From Streptomyces daqingensis (GTDB taxonomy: Bacteria > Actinomycetota > Actinomycetes > Streptomycetales > Streptomycetaceae): a DNA stretch of 64,000 nt. The translations under genes and the position numbers were made by a program. Where the stretch lies: positions 124,001 through 188,000 of the forward strand of contig NZ_BMMP01000004.1 of NCBI RefSeq assembly GCF_014645895.1, in the 5' to 3' direction. Under the pieces are notes generated by a model, which did no database searches, was not told where the DNA came from, and saw only the letters and a program-made list of their open reading frames with translations. Positions 45,817 to 55,223 of the stretch are shown here, piece after piece (position 1 is the first letter of the stretch; each line of letters starts with the position of its first letter).

Positions 45817-47928
45817 GTGTCCGCCCCTGCCCAGCCCCAGCACGACTCGACGGACGGACCCGGATCCGGTCCGCTCGACGAGCCCGGCGCCGAATCCGGT
45901 CCGCTCGGCGCGGAACGCCGCCATCTGGCCACGTCCCGCGCCGCGCTGCGGGCCATGCGCGAGGAGGCCGAGGCCCTCGACATCGCGGACGTCGCCGCGA
46001 ACTGGGTCAACGCGCAGACCCTGCGCAACGACGTGGAGGCCCGCATCAAGTCGCTGGCGGACCTCGCAGGGACGCCGCTCTTCTTCGGACGGCTCGACTA
46101 TCTGCCGCACGCGGCCGTCGCCGAGGGCTCCGACGGCGGCGACGTCTTCCACATCGGACGGCGCCACGTCCACGACGCCGACGGCGACCCGATGGTCGTC
46201 GACTGGCGGGCGCCCGTCTCCCAGCCCTTCTACCGCGCCTCCCGGAAAGACCCGCAGGACGTCGAGCTGCGGCGCCGGTTCGGCTACTCCGGCGGGGAGC
46301 TGACGGCGTACGAGGACGAGCGGCTGAGCGACCCCGGCGAGGACGAGAAGACCTCGCAGCTGCTCCAGCGGGAGATCGAACGCCCCCGCGTGGGGCCCAT
46401 GCGGGACATCGTCGCGACGATCCAGCCCGAGCAGGACGAGATCGTGCGAGCCGGGGTGGAGGGCTCGCTGTGCGTCCAGGGCGCGCCCGGCACCGGGAAG
46501 ACCGCGGTCGGGCTGCACCGTGTCGCGTACCTGCTGTACACGCACCGCGAACGGCTCTCGCGCACCGGCACGCTCGTCATCGGCCCCAACGCCTCCTTCC
46601 TGCACTACATCGAGCAAGTGCTGCCCGCACTGGGCGAGATGAGCGTGCGGCAGGCGACCGTCGACGACCTGGTGGCGCACGTCCCCGTACGCGGGGCGGA
46701 CAGCGCCGAGGCCGCCCGCGTGAAGGGCGACGCCCGCATGGCGCAGGTGCTGCGGCGGGCGGTGCGTGCGGGGGTGACGCCGCCCGAGGAGCCGTGCGTG
46801 GTGGTGCGCGGCTCGCGCCGCTGGCGCGTCCCCGCCCACGAACTCGCCGAGATCATCGAGGAGTTGCTGGCCCGGGACATCCGCTACGGCGCCGCGCGGG
46901 AGGCGCTGCCGCAGCGGATCGCCCACGCGGTGCTGGTCCGTATGGAACAGGCCGGCGAGGCACCGGACGACCGCGTGCAGGACGCCGTGGCGCGGAACCC
47001 GGCCGTCAAGGCGGTCGTCAAGTCCTGCTGGCCCGCGGTCGATCCGGCGAAACTCGTGCTCCGGCTGCTGTCCGAAGCGGACTTCCTCGCGGAGCACGCG
47101 GACGGCGTCCTCACCGCCGAGGAGCAGCGCTCCGTGCTGTGGCCGAAGCCCGCGCGGGGGGTGAGGTCCGCACCGTGGTCGCTCGCGGACGCCGTACTCG
47201 TCGACGAGGCCGCCGACTTGATCAGCCGCACGGCCTCGCTGGGCCACGTCGTCCTCGACGAGGCGCAGGACCTGTCACCCATGCAGTACCGCGCGGTGGG
47301 ACGGCGCTGCTCGACCGGTTCCGTGACGGTGCTCGGCGACATCGCGCAGGGCACGACGCCCTGGGCCACGCCGAGTTGGGACGAGGCGCTGCTGCACCTG
47401 GGCAAGCCCGGCGCGGCCGTGGAGGAGCTGACGCTCGGCTTCCGCGTGCCGCGCCAGGTCATCGCCTACGCGTCGCGCCTGCTTCCGCAGATCGCGCCGG
47501 AGCTGGAGGAGGCGACGTCTGTCCGCGAGTCGCCGGGTGACTTCGCCGTGCGGCGCTGCCCTGCCGGAGGGCTCGACACGGCCGTCGTCGAGGCGTGCCG
47601 GGAGGCGCTGGAGAAGGAGGGCTCGGTCGGACTGATCGCGGCGGACGCCCGCATCCCGGCGCTGGCGGAGGCCCTCAGGACGGGCGGCCTGAGCCACCTG
47701 GAGCCCGGCACGGAGACCAGCGCAGACTCCCGCCTCACGCTCGTGCCCGCCACCCTCGCCAAGGGCCTGGAGTACGACTACGTGGTGCTGGACGAGCCGT
47801 CCGCCGTGGTGGAGGGCGAGCCCGACCTCCGCACGGGTCTGCGCCGCCTCTACGTCTCGCTCACCCGCGCCGTCTCCGGGCTGACCGTGGTGCATGCGGC
47901 GCCGCTGCCCGAAGCGCTCGCCGGCTGA
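45817..47928 (+). CDS. helD: HelD-type RNA polymerase-recycling ATPase (UvrD/SF1 family)
   Basis: The 703-residue protein starts with a low-complexity region and a coiled-coil-like arm (RRHLATSRAALRAMREEAEALDIADVAANWVNAQTLRNDVEARIK), then SF1 motifs: GAPGTGKTAVGLHR (about 221), VLDEAQDLSPMQYRAVGRR, GDIAQGTTPWATPSWDE and LAKGLEYDYVVLDEPS. This split layout with IGRRHVHDADGDPMVVDWRAPVSQPFYR is typical of HelD, which releases stalled RNA polymerase. GTG 45817 has GGAGG at 7 nt. A heptamer repeat follows the stop codon. Confidence 0.9.
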   Translation: MSAPAQPQHDSTDGPGSGPLDEPGAESGPLGAERRHLATSRAALRAMREEAEALDIADVAANWVNAQTLRNDVEARIKSLADLAGTPLFFGRLDYLPHAAVAEGSDGGDVFHIGRRHVHDADGDPMVVDWRAPVSQPFYRASRKDPQDVELRRRFGYSGGELTAYEDERLSDPGEDEKTSQLLQREIERPRVGPMRDIVATIQPEQDEIVRAGVEGSLCVQGAPGTGKTAVGLHRVAYLLYTHRERLSRTGTLVIGPNASFLHYIEQVLPALGEMSVRQATVDDLVAHVPVRGADSAEAARVKGDARMAQVLRRAVRAGVTPPEEPCVVVRGSRRWRVPAHELAEIIEELLARDIRYGAAREALPQRIAHAVLVRMEQAGEAPDDRVQDAVARNPAVKAVVKSCWPAVDPAKLVLRLLSEADFLAEHADGVLTAEEQRSVLWPKPARGVRSAPWSLADAVLVDEAADLISRTASLGHVVLDEAQDLSPMQYRAVGRRCSTGSVTVLGDIAQGTTPWATPSWDEALLHLGKPGAAVEELTLGFRVPRQVIAYASRLLPQIAPELEEATSVRESPGDFAVRRCPAGGLDTAVVEACREALEKEGSVGLIAADARIPALAEALRTGGLSHLEPGTETSADSRLTLVPATLAKGLEYDYVVLDEPSAVVEGEPDLRTGLRRLYVSLTRAVSGLTVVHAAPLPEALAG

Positions 47929-47938
47929 CGCGGGCTGG

Positions 47939-47987
47939 GCGTCGGGCGTCGAGCGTCGAGCGTCGGGCGTCGGGCGTCGGGCGTCGA
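47939..47987 (+). repeat. seven GCGTCGR heptamers
   Basis: Seven contiguous copies of GCGTCG(G/A) run from 10 bp after helD: G, A, A, G, G, G, A at the last position. Rotated, this is GTCRRGC, related in form to the GTCATCC array at 56.6 kb. AAAACGATTACA follows directly (47989-48000), a possible operator for the downstream lacI-type gene. Confidence 0.75.
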
Positions 47988-48197
47988 GAAAACGATTACA
48001 ACGAGGGCCCTGCGCGGGGTGTCCGACGGACAGCTCCCCGTCGCTACTCTTCGTTCTCACTGCGCTCCTCAGGGCGAACAATGCCGCCTCCGACCCCTGA
48101 AATCCATTTCACGTCAGTAAGGTGTCCCCGCAGGAAGGGCCGGAGATCGCCGGTGGCGGTCCCGCGGCCGGAGGACGCGACGGCGTGGAGGAGCCGG

Positions 48198-49211
48198 GTG
48201 GCAACGATCAGCGACGTGGCGCGCGCCGCCGGGGTCTCCCCGGCGACCGTCTCCCGCGTCTTCAACGGCGGCCGGGTCACCGCGGAACGCGCGGAACGCG
48301 TCCGCAAGGCCGCCGCCGTGCTGGGCTTCTCCCCGAACCGGGTGGCGCGCTCGCTGCGCACGCAGCGTGCCAGCGTCATCGGCCTCCTCGTTCCGGACGT
48401 CGAGGACCCCTTCTTCGCCTCGCTCGCCCGCGGAGTGGAGGACACCGCCCTGCGCGGCAGCCTCTCCGTCGTGCTGTGCAACACCGACGACGACGTCGAG
48501 AAGGAGCGGCGCTACCTCGACGTCGCACTCGCCGAGCAGATGGCCGGCGTGATCGTGGCCGCCGCCTCCCGCACGCGCACCGACCTCTCCGGGCTCGTCG
48601 CGCGCGGCATGCCCGTCGTCGCGGTCGACCGCCGGCCCCGTGCGGCCGAAGTGGACGCCGTGACCGTCGACGACCGGCACGGCGCCGAGGACGCCACCGT
48701 CCACCTCCTCGAGCGCGGCTACGAGCGCGTCGCGTGCATCGCGGGCCCCGCCGGCACCTCCACCTCCGAGGACCGGCTCGCCGGCTACCGCTCGGCCATG
48801 CGCGACGCAGGCACGTCCGACGAGCAGATCCACGACCGCACCCGGCACGGCGACTTCCGCGTCGAGGGCGGCCACGCCGCGATGCGGGAGCTGCTGGCCC
48901 TCCCCGAACGCCCGGACGCCGTCTTCGTCGCCAACAACCTGATGGCGCTGGGCGCCCTGCAGGCCCTGCGCGAGGCGGACGTCGAGCCGCCCGCCTTCGG
49001 TGTCCTCTCGTTCGGGGATCTGCCCTGGGCGTCTCTCGTCCGTCCCCCGCTGACCACCGTCCAGCTGCCGTCGTACGACCTGGGCGCCTCCGCGGCCGAA
49101 CTGCTCCAGGACCGCGTCGCGGGGTCCGGCAAGCCCCTGCAGACCGTGGTGCTGCGCACGGTGCTGCGGGTCCGCGACAGCACGCGGGGCCCGGCACCGC
49201 GCCCCGCCTGA
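48198..49211 (+). CDS. LacI family transcriptional regulator
   Basis: The 337-residue regulator has an N-terminal LacI HTH (ATISDVARAAGVSPATVSRVFNGGRVTAERAERV) with the hinge FSPNRVARSLRTQRASVIGLLVPD, and a periplasmic-binding-protein-like domain (DPFFASLARGVEDTA, ERGYERVACIAGP, PDAVFVANNLMALGALQAL). It senses a small sugar-like ligand; no transporter or enzyme operon is beside it, so the target is not evident. GTG 48198 has GGAGGAG about 5 nt upstream. Confidence 0.9.
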   Translation: MATISDVARAAGVSPATVSRVFNGGRVTAERAERVRKAAAVLGFSPNRVARSLRTQRASVIGLLVPDVEDPFFASLARGVEDTALRGSLSVVLCNTDDDVEKERRYLDVALAEQMAGVIVAAASRTRTDLSGLVARGMPVVAVDRRPRAAEVDAVTVDDRHGAEDATVHLLERGYERVACIAGPAGTSTSEDRLAGYRSAMRDAGTSDEQIHDRTRHGDFRVEGGHAAMRELLALPERPDAVFVANNLMALGALQALREADVEPPAFGVLSFGDLPWASLVRPPLTTVQLPSYDLGASAAELLQDRVAGSGKPLQTVVLRTVLRVRDSTRGPAPRPA

Positions 49212-49319
49212 CCCGGCCGGGCCCCCGCCGCTCGGCGCGCGGGAGCGGGCGCGCGATGGGACGCTGGGCCGTACAGGGGACGGACCGGCTCGTGTCCGGG
49301 ACTTGCGGAGGGAATCACC

Positions 49320-50111
49320 ATGATCACCACTGACTTCTCGACAGGCGCTCCGTGCTGGCTCGACATCGGCGTCAGGAGCGTCTCCGCCGCGAAGGAGTTC
49401 TACGGCGGAGTGTTCGGCTGGACGCTGGAGCAGTTCGGACCGGGCGACGACGCCTACGGTCTGTTCAAGAACGACGGGAAGACGGTCGCCGCGGTGGGCC
49501 CGCTCGACGAGGACGCCCGTTCCGGCTGGATGGTCTACTTCAGGACGCCCGACCTCGACGAGACGGCGGAGGAGGTCCGCCGGCTCGGCGGCACCGTCCG
49601 CCTGGGGCCGTCCGAGGTCGACGACCAGGGGCGCCTTGCACAGTTCAGCGACCCCCAGGGCGGCCGGTTCGCCGCATGGCAGCCGAGCAAGACGCCGGGT
49701 CTGGAGAGCGTCGACGAGCCCGGTTCGCTGATGTGGGTCGAGCTCTACACGACCGATGCGGGCGCGGCTAAGGAGTTCTACAAGCGCCTCTACGGATGGC
49801 AGTACAGCGAGATGCCCGTCCCGGACGACCCGGAGACCACGTACGTCATGATCACTCCGGCGGGAGAGGAGCAGGAGCGCATGCACGGCGGCCTGATGCA
49901 GGTCCCGCAGGACACCCTCGCCCTCGCCGGCGGCGACCCGTTCTGGCACCCCGTCTTCCACGTCACCGACTGCGACGGAGCCGCCGCCAGGGTCGGCGAA
50001 CTCGGCGGGAGCGTCGTCATGGGGCCGCAGAACGCGGAGGGCGTCGGACGTATGGCCGTCTGCCTGGACCCCTTCGGCGCCGACTTCGTCGTGCTGACGC
50101 CCTCCATGTGA
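49320..50111 (+). CDS. two-domain VOC (glyoxalase/bleomycin-resistance fold) protein
   Basis: The 263-residue protein has tandem VOC domains: first near 8-120 (CWLDIGVRSVSAAKEFYGGVFGW ... FSDPQGGRFAAWQ), second near 138-260 (MWVELYTTDAGAAKEFYKRLYGW ... CLDPFGADFVVL). Similar two-domain proteins include the mycobacterial 27-30 kDa CFP antigen type. Expected to bind a divalent metal and a small ligand; no reaction can be assigned. ATG 49320 follows GGAGGGAATCACC. Confidence 0.88.
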   Translation: MITTDFSTGAPCWLDIGVRSVSAAKEFYGGVFGWTLEQFGPGDDAYGLFKNDGKTVAAVGPLDEDARSGWMVYFRTPDLDETAEEVRRLGGTVRLGPSEVDDQGRLAQFSDPQGGRFAAWQPSKTPGLESVDEPGSLMWVELYTTDAGAAKEFYKRLYGWQYSEMPVPDDPETTYVMITPAGEEQERMHGGLMQVPQDTLALAGGDPFWHPVFHVTDCDGAAARVGELGGSVVMGPQNAEGVGRMAVCLDPFGADFVVLTPSM

Positions 50112-50237
50112 CGACGGGTCCGCACCTGCGCGCCACGGGGTGACGGTTCGGGAACGCGGAAGCGGTCGGGAACGGCCGGGAGGCACACGCTGCGGAACCG
50201 CCTCCCGGCCGGCCCTGCGACCGCATACCGTCGGGCG

Positions 50238-50792
50238 ATGGCGTCAGCGGACAGCGAGTTCCTCCTCAGCGGCCCCCGGGTGGGGATACGGCGTGTCACC
50301 TGCGAAGACCGCGACGAAATCGCCGCCCTCGCACGGGAGAGCGCGGAGCTGCACCGGCCGTGGGTGCCGCAGCGCGACATGAGCCGGGAGGCCTTCGCGC
50401 AGTACGTCGCCCGATTCCAGGAGCCCACTCACGAGGGGTACTTGGTCTGCCTGCGGCACGGCGGGGACATCGTCGGCGGCGTCAACGTCAACAACATCGT
50501 CAGGGGCAGCCTGCAGCGCGGCACCCTGGGCTACGTCGCCTACGCGCCCGCCGCCGGACGGGGATACATGACGGAGGGACTGGGGCTCGTGATCCGTTAC
50601 GCGTTCGAGGAGTTGGGGCTGCACCGCCTGGAGGCCGACATCCAGCCGGAGAACACCCGCTCGTCGAAGCTCGTCGCACGGCTGGGCTTCCGTCTCGAAG
50701 GGCACTCCCCCGCCTTCCAGTTGATCCAGGGCGAGTGGCGGGACCACGACAGGTGGGCGATCACGCGCCAGGACCTGGAGCGGACGGACTGA
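50238..50792 (+). CDS. GNAT acetyltransferase, RimJ/RimL type
   Basis: The 184-residue protein has the RimJ/RimL GNAT pattern: GPRVGIRRVTCEDRDEIAAL, LGYVAYAPAAGRGYMTEGLGLVIRYAFEELGLHRLEADIQPENTRSSKLVARLGFRLEG, containing the acetyl-CoA loop (RGYMTEGL) and the NxxS/K segment. It could acetylate a protein N-terminus or a small amine. ATG 50238 is clear. A short tetranucleotide-like repeat region follows. Confidence 0.88.
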   Translation: MASADSEFLLSGPRVGIRRVTCEDRDEIAALARESAELHRPWVPQRDMSREAFAQYVARFQEPTHEGYLVCLRHGGDIVGGVNVNNIVRGSLQRGTLGYVAYAPAAGRGYMTEGLGLVIRYAFEELGLHRLEADIQPENTRSSKLVARLGFRLEGHSPAFQLIQGEWRDHDRWAITRQDLERTD

Positions 50793-50835
50793 CGAGCGGG
50801 CGGACGGGCGGGCGGGCGGACTGACTGACGGGCGC
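50791..50835 (+). repeat. GC-rich tetranucleotide-type repeat
   Basis: The gap between the GNAT gene and cutC is made of GGCG, GGAC and TGAC tetramers, including three GGGC-type units in a row and two GACT units in a row. Convergent genes end on either side. It could mediate slippage; it makes no clear hairpin. Confidence 0.5.
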
Positions 50836-50850
50836 GCGGCGGCCGGTGGC

Positions 50851-51666
50851 TCAGCCGTCCTGGAACGTGGCGTCCAGTTCGCGGCGCCACGTCCGCACTC
50901 TGACCGCGTCCACAGGGCTGTCCCATCCGTTCGGACGCGCGGCGCCGCCGATGTGGAACGCGCTGATCCCCGCCGCGGCGAGTGCGGGGACGTGGTCGAG
51001 GCGGAGCCCTCCGCCGGCCAGGATCCGCGCCCCGTAACCCGGTTCACCGGCCCTGGTGCGTGCCGCCTCAGCGAGGAGCACGTCGAGTCCGGCGCCGACG
51101 CCGGCCGGCGACCCGGCCGTCAGATAGGTGTCCGGGGCGCTGCACGCCGCCGTTCCGTGCGGGACCGCACCGTCCGCATCCGCGGGCACGGGATCCGCGC
51201 GCCGTGCCTCCTCGTCTCCGGGATCCGGCGGAAGTCCGGCGAGCGCACGGCGCAGCCCGGCGCGGTCGGCCGCTCGGTCGATGGCGCGGTGGAACGTCCA
51301 GGAGCAGCCGCCGACTTCGGCCGTGACGGCCGCGAGGGCGTGCAGGTCCGGCCGCCCGGAACCGTCGAGGAAGCCGAGCACGAACTCGTCGGCTCCCTCG
51401 GCGCGCAGCCCGCGTGCCTGCTCGCAGAGCCGGGCGAGCGCGCCGTCGTCTCCGGCCGTGAACCCGGTGGACGCGCGCAGCATGACGCGCAGCGGAAGGC
51501 CGACGGCCGCGCGGACGCGGGCGAAGGTCTGCCGGTCCGGGGTGAGGCCGTCGGAGGCCATGTCGGCGGCCAGTTCGAGACGGTCGGCCCCTCCGGCCTG
51601 CGCCGCCCGCGCGTCGTCGGGCGTCAGGGCGATGACCTCGAGGATTGGTCTAGACATGTTCCGCAC
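50851..51666 (-). CDS. cutC: CutC family protein
   Basis: The 271-residue TIM-barrel protein fits CutC: ILEVIALTPDDARAAQAGGADRLELAADMASDGLTPDRQTFARV, VMLRASTGF, ADEFVLGFLDGSGRPD, CSWTFHRAIDRAADRAG, and the C-terminal LAGGGLRLDHVPALAAAGISAFHIGGAAR. CutC was linked to copper tolerance in E. coli, but its real activity is uncertain. An insertion (about 150-180, Asp/Ala-rich) lengthens the barrel. GTG 51666 has GGAGG 9 nt upstream; ATG 51657 is the alternative. Confidence 0.9.
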   Translation of the reverse strand: MRNMSRPILEVIALTPDDARAAQAGGADRLELAADMASDGLTPDRQTFARVRAAVGLPLRVMLRASTGFTAGDDGALARLCEQARGLRAEGADEFVLGFLDGSGRPDLHALAAVTAEVGGCSWTFHRAIDRAADRAGLRRALAGLPPDPGDEEARRADPVPADADGAVPHGTAACSAPDTYLTAGSPAGVGAGLDVLLAEAARTRAGEPGYGARILAGGGLRLDHVPALAAAGISAFHIGGAARPNGWDSPVDAVRVRTWRRELDATFQDG

Positions 51667-51829
51667 TCTGCCACACCTCCGACCTCCCGGGAAGGCGGCA
51701 TCGCGCCGCCGGTGGAGCCGGGCCCGCCGGCCGTGCCGAAGCCGGAAAGGGCGTCAGGAGCCGTCCGCGGACCCGCGCGTCACCCGGCCCCGGACCGTCC
51801 CGCCCCGTCGGCGGAGGGAGAATCGCGCC

Positions 51830-52528
51830 ATGGCAACCGACGAAACCGCTTCCCGTGCCACGCGCGAGCGGCTGCTCGCGGAATGGCGCGCTCTTCTCGT
51901 ACGGGTCCGGGACGGCGAGGAGGAGCCACCGCCCGAACCGTACGGCGAGGACCTGATCGGCCGATGGTCGGAACCCCAGCGGCACTACCACGACGTCGGC
52001 CACCTCGAAGCCGTGCTCGGCCGCGTGGACGAACTCGCCCCCCACTCGCCCGGGGCGGACGCCGACACGGTGCGGCTGGCGGCCTGGTTCCACGACGCGG
52101 TCTACCGCCCCGACAGGAGTGAGAACGAGGAGCGCAGCGCCTCCCTCGCGAGACGCGCACTGCTCGAAGCCGGGGTCGGCCCGGAGCGTACCGAGGAGGT
52201 CGTCCGGCTCGTACGCCTCACCGTCACCCACGATCCCGAACCGGGCGACACCGCCGGGGAGTTGTTGTGCGACGCGGACCTGGCCGTGCTGGCGGGCACC
52301 CCCGCCGAGTACGCCGCCTACGCCGCCGCCGTGCGCCGGGAGTACGCCTTCGTCCCCGAGGAGCGCTTCCGCGCGGGGCGCGCCGGGGTACTGCGTCAAC
52401 TCCTCGGCCTGCCCGAGCTGTTCCGCACTCCTTACGCCCGGGAGCGGTGGGAGGAGGCCGCCCGCCGCAACCTCACTACCGAGTTGGGGCTGCTCGGCTC
52501 GCAGACCGGGGAGGACGGGCCGAGTTGA
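51830..52528 (+). CDS. HD-domain phosphohydrolase-like protein
   Basis: The 232-residue protein carries an HD pattern: RHYHDVGHLEAVLGRV (His pairs), LAAWFHDAVYRP (HD), and LLCDADLAVLAG (Asp), in the form seen in small actinobacterial metal-dependent HD hydrolases. Such proteins hydrolyse nucleotides or other phosphoesters; substrate unknown. ATG 51830 follows GGAGGGAGAATCGCGCC. It is divergent from cutC. Confidence 0.85.
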   Translation: MATDETASRATRERLLAEWRALLVRVRDGEEEPPPEPYGEDLIGRWSEPQRHYHDVGHLEAVLGRVDELAPHSPGADADTVRLAAWFHDAVYRPDRSENEERSASLARRALLEAGVGPERTEEVVRLVRLTVTHDPEPGDTAGELLCDADLAVLAGTPAEYAAYAAAVRREYAFVPEERFRAGRAGVLRQLLGLPELFRTPYARERWEEAARRNLTTELGLLGSQTGEDGPS

Positions 52529-52808
52529 GAGGAACCGTGAGGACGGCCGGGGGACGCTGAGCGGAACGTTCCGAGGACGGCGGGGAGCAACAAGCAGGGG
52601 CGAACGCACGGGTCGCCGGGGAGACGATCGTCCCAAAGCGGGCGGACTTGCGGCCTCCGGTGGTTCCCACGACCCTGAACTGCCAGCCTGTCAGGGCGCA
52701 GCCGAGCCCCGGGCCCGGGCGGCCGTGACGCACCATGACGAGGCACGACGGACTTGACGCACCGCCACACCACCCAGACGCAACCCACCACGGAGGGTCG
52801 CAGGCCAC

Positions 52809-53384
52809 GTGGTCACTACTTCCGACACCGGCAACGAACCCGGCCCCTCGTTCGACGACGTCTTCTGCGAGCTGCTGCACCGGCTGTACCGGAGGGCTGC
52901 GATGCTCGCCGGGTCGCGCCAGTCGGCTGAGGACGCCGTCCACGAGGTGTATCTCAAACTGGCCGCGCGGCCCGAGCGTTTCCTCGCCCACCCGGAGCCC
53001 TACGCCTACGCCTTCTCCTCTCTGCTGAGCGTCGTCCGCGACGGCTGGCGGCGGGAACGGCGCCAAGTGCTCGTCGCCGACGTCGAGTTCGCGGGGGAGT
53101 CGAGTGCGGCCTCCCCGGGGCCCGGCCGCCAGGCGGACGACGGGGGCCTGGAGCGCAGGGCGTCGGAGCTGGAGACCGTCCGTCTGCTACGGCAGTTGAC
53201 GGTACGTCAGGCCGGCGTCGTCGTCCTCGTCGATCTGGACGGTTACACGATCGACCAAGCCGCGAAGATCCTGGGCCTGCACCGGGGCACCGTGGCACTC
53301 ACCCGGAGACGGGCACTGGACAAGCTGCGAGGCGCGTTCCCACAGCGCGCGGGCCGCTCGAGAGGAGAACGGCATGCGTGCTGA
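52809..53384 (+). CDS. ECF-like sigma factor (sigma-70 family)
   Basis: The 191-residue protein has a region 2-like helix set (about 14-55: FDDVFCELLHRLYRRAAMLAGSRQSAEDAVHEVYLKLAARPERF) and region 4 (about 125-175: LRQLTVRQAGVVVLVDLDGYTIDQAAKILGLHRGTVALTRRRALDKLR). It is a compact ECF-type sigma factor. GTG 52809 is used with GGAGGG 12 nt upstream. The 280 bp before it contain its promoter but nothing I can name. The last 11 bp overlap the start of the presumed anti-sigma gene. Confidence 0.85.
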   Translation: MVTTSDTGNEPGPSFDDVFCELLHRLYRRAAMLAGSRQSAEDAVHEVYLKLAARPERFLAHPEPYAYAFSSLLSVVRDGWRRERRQVLVADVEFAGESSAASPGPGRQADDGGLERRASELETVRLLRQLTVRQAGVVVLVDLDGYTIDQAAKILGLHRGTVALTRRRALDKLRGAFPQRAGRSRGERHAC

Positions 53385-54021
53385 ACGCGAGGAGACGGCG
53401 CGGGTCCTGCGCGAGCGGCTGCGGTCCGCCGACGCGGAGATAGAGGTCCCGGACGGCCTGTGGGAGAGGGTGCGCGCCACGCGCGGCGACGTCACCGCCG
53501 GCACCGACGTACCCGCGCCACGGCGTCCGGGTCCGCTGGTGCTGATCGCAGTCGCCGCCGCGGCGGTGGCCGTCGTCGTCAGCGGCACGTGGTGGCTGGT
53601 CTCCCCGGCGTCCGGTCCGGCGCCCGGGGAGAGCACGGCGCCGCCCGCGGACTCGGGCGGGGGCGCCGTCACGCTGCGCGTGTACAACGTCGAGAAGCCG
53701 TGCCGGGAGCTCCGCACCCTGGAGTGCTCTCTGCGGATCGCCAGGAACCCGTACACGCTCTACGCCGACCCGGACAACGCGGCGGGCCGCGTCTGGCACG
53801 GCGACCGTCTCACCGCTGACTGCGTCGTCACGGACGGCAGGCTCGTCACGGACGAGAAGGGCATCTCCTCGACGCGCTGGTACCGGGTGGAGAAGGCGGA
53901 GGGCGGCGACGGCGGCCGCCTCCGGGGCTGGCTGCCGGGCGTACGCACCCGCAACACCACCGAGGTGCCGGTCTGCCCGGCGGACGAGAGGCCCGACCGG
54001 AGCGGTGAGAAGGGCAGTTGA
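53374..54021 (+). CDS. single-pass membrane protein, probable anti-sigma partner
   Basis: The 215-residue protein has a cytoplasmic N-terminal part (about 1-50, acidic/basic helical), one transmembrane helix (about 53-76, GPLVLIAVAAAAVAVVVSGTWWLV) and an extracytoplasmic domain with several Cys (CRELRTLECSL, DCVV, VPVCPADE), likely disulfide-bonded. The topology and the 11-bp overlap with the sigma gene suggest that it holds the sigma factor inactive. No zinc-binding HxxxCxxC anti-sigma motif is present. Confidence 0.7.
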   Translation: MRAEREETARVLRERLRSADAEIEVPDGLWERVRATRGDVTAGTDVPAPRRPGPLVLIAVAAAAVAVVVSGTWWLVSPASGPAPGESTAPPADSGGGAVTLRVYNVEKPCRELRTLECSLRIARNPYTLYADPDNAAGRVWHGDRLTADCVVTDGRLVTDEKGISSTRWYRVEKAEGGDGGRLRGWLPGVRTRNTTEVPVCPADERPDRSGEKGS

Positions 54022-54461
54022 CGGGCGCCTGGCGACGGCGCGGCGCCACGGGCCACCCCGGCGGCGGATGGCCCGGCGGCAGACGCCGGTGGCCGGTCCC
54101 GCGGGTTCCGGCGGCGTGGGTTCCGGCGCGTGGGTTCCGGCGGCGAGGCGCGGTGCCCGCAGATCGCCGGTGGTGCGCGGCGCCGGCCCGCGTGCCGGGA
54201 CGGCAGGGCGTGGGCGGCCGGCTCTTCCGCTCACACCCGCAGCCGCCCCGGCACTCCCCCGAGTGCACGCAGCCCGGCGACCGCGCTGCCCGGAGCCGTA
54301 CGCCGCTGCGTACGGCCCGGACGCCCGGTACACGTACCTGTGGGCCTCCCCGTATGACACGCGGCCAAGTGACATACGTCACATAATCAGAGGTGGTCCG
54401 CAACTCCCGGAGGAGGCTCGTACGGGTCAGCCGGGATGCCGCCCGCCACAGCAGGCGCACC
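54022..54461. other. 440-bp intergenic region with Crp-like site
   Basis: No gene seen; the first 340 bp are Gly/Arg-codon-like high G+C sequence. Near the end, a Crp-type palindrome (54369-54382) overlaps a CATAAT hexamer (54382-54387). That could start a transcript at about 54393, leaderless from GTG 54393 or with a 68-nt leader before ATG 54462. Confidence 0.5.
54369..54382 (+). promoter_or_regulatory. candidate Crp operator
   Basis: GTGACATACGTCAC fits the GTG-N6-GNCAC consensus that I recall for Streptomyces Crp and is a near-perfect palindrome. It abuts a CATAAT -10-like hexamer, so binding here would block the promoter of the TIGR03086 gene. Match by eye only. Confidence 0.5.
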
Positions 54462-55034
54462 ATGGACGGCATGGACCTGATCGACGCCTTCGACTCGGCC
54501 TTCGAAGAGTGGGACCGGCTGGTGCACGAGGTCGGCCCCCGGCAGTGGGAGGAGCCCACGCCCTGCTCGGACTGGAACGTCCGGGACCTGGTCAACCATC
54601 TCGTCAGCGAACACCTCTGGGCACCGCACCTGCTCGCCGGGGAGACGCTCGCGCAGGTCGGCGACCGCTACGAGGGCGACGTCGTCGGCGGCGACCCGGT
54701 GGCGGCCTGGGAGCGGGCGGGCAGCGGCTCGTGGCCGGCGTTCCACCGCGAGGGCGCGCTCCACGGCGACGTCCACGTCACCGGCGGCAAGAGCCCGGCG
54801 ACGGAGTACGGCTGGCAGATGACCACCGATCTGGCGGTGCACGGCTGGGACCTCGCCCGCGGGATCGGCGTACGGAGCCGGATGCACGACGAACTCGCCG
54901 ACGCCGTCTACGCCCACATCGCCCCGATGGCAGAGAGCTGGCAGGGAGCGGGCGTCTTCGACCCTCCGGTGCCCGTGCCGGACGACGCGGTGCCGCAGGA
55001 ACGGCTGGTGGCGCTGCTCGGCCGCCACCCCTAA
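54462..55034 (+). CDS. TIGR03086-type DinB-fold metal protein
   Basis: The 190-residue protein matches the TIGR03086 family of the maleylpyruvate isomerase/DinB superfamily: DLIDAFDSAFEEWDRLVHEVGPRQWEEPTPCSDWNVRDLVNHLVSEHLW (metal His in NHLVSEH), and DLAVHGWDLARGIG with a third His. A thiol-transfer or small-molecule role is typical but unspecified. I chose ATG 54462; GTG 54393 would add an Arg-rich leader and could only be used as a leaderless start. Confidence 0.82.
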   Translation: MDGMDLIDAFDSAFEEWDRLVHEVGPRQWEEPTPCSDWNVRDLVNHLVSEHLWAPHLLAGETLAQVGDRYEGDVVGGDPVAAWERAGSGSWPAFHREGALHGDVHVTGGKSPATEYGWQMTTDLAVHGWDLARGIGVRSRMHDELADAVYAHIAPMAESWQGAGVFDPPVPVPDDAVPQERLVALLGRHP

Positions 55035-55223
55035 GGCGTCCCGCCTCCGGCCTCCAGAGCCCGCCGCCGTGGAGCGCGCCGCCGCCTCAACCCGCCGGTG
55101 CGCCGGGCCGCCGGTTCACCGGACCGCCGTACGCACAGGACCTGCGCGGGACCCCCGCGGGACCCGCCCCTTGCGGGACGTCTCACCGGAATGCCGCGCG
55201 CCTGCGCGCCGTTGACGCGTGAC

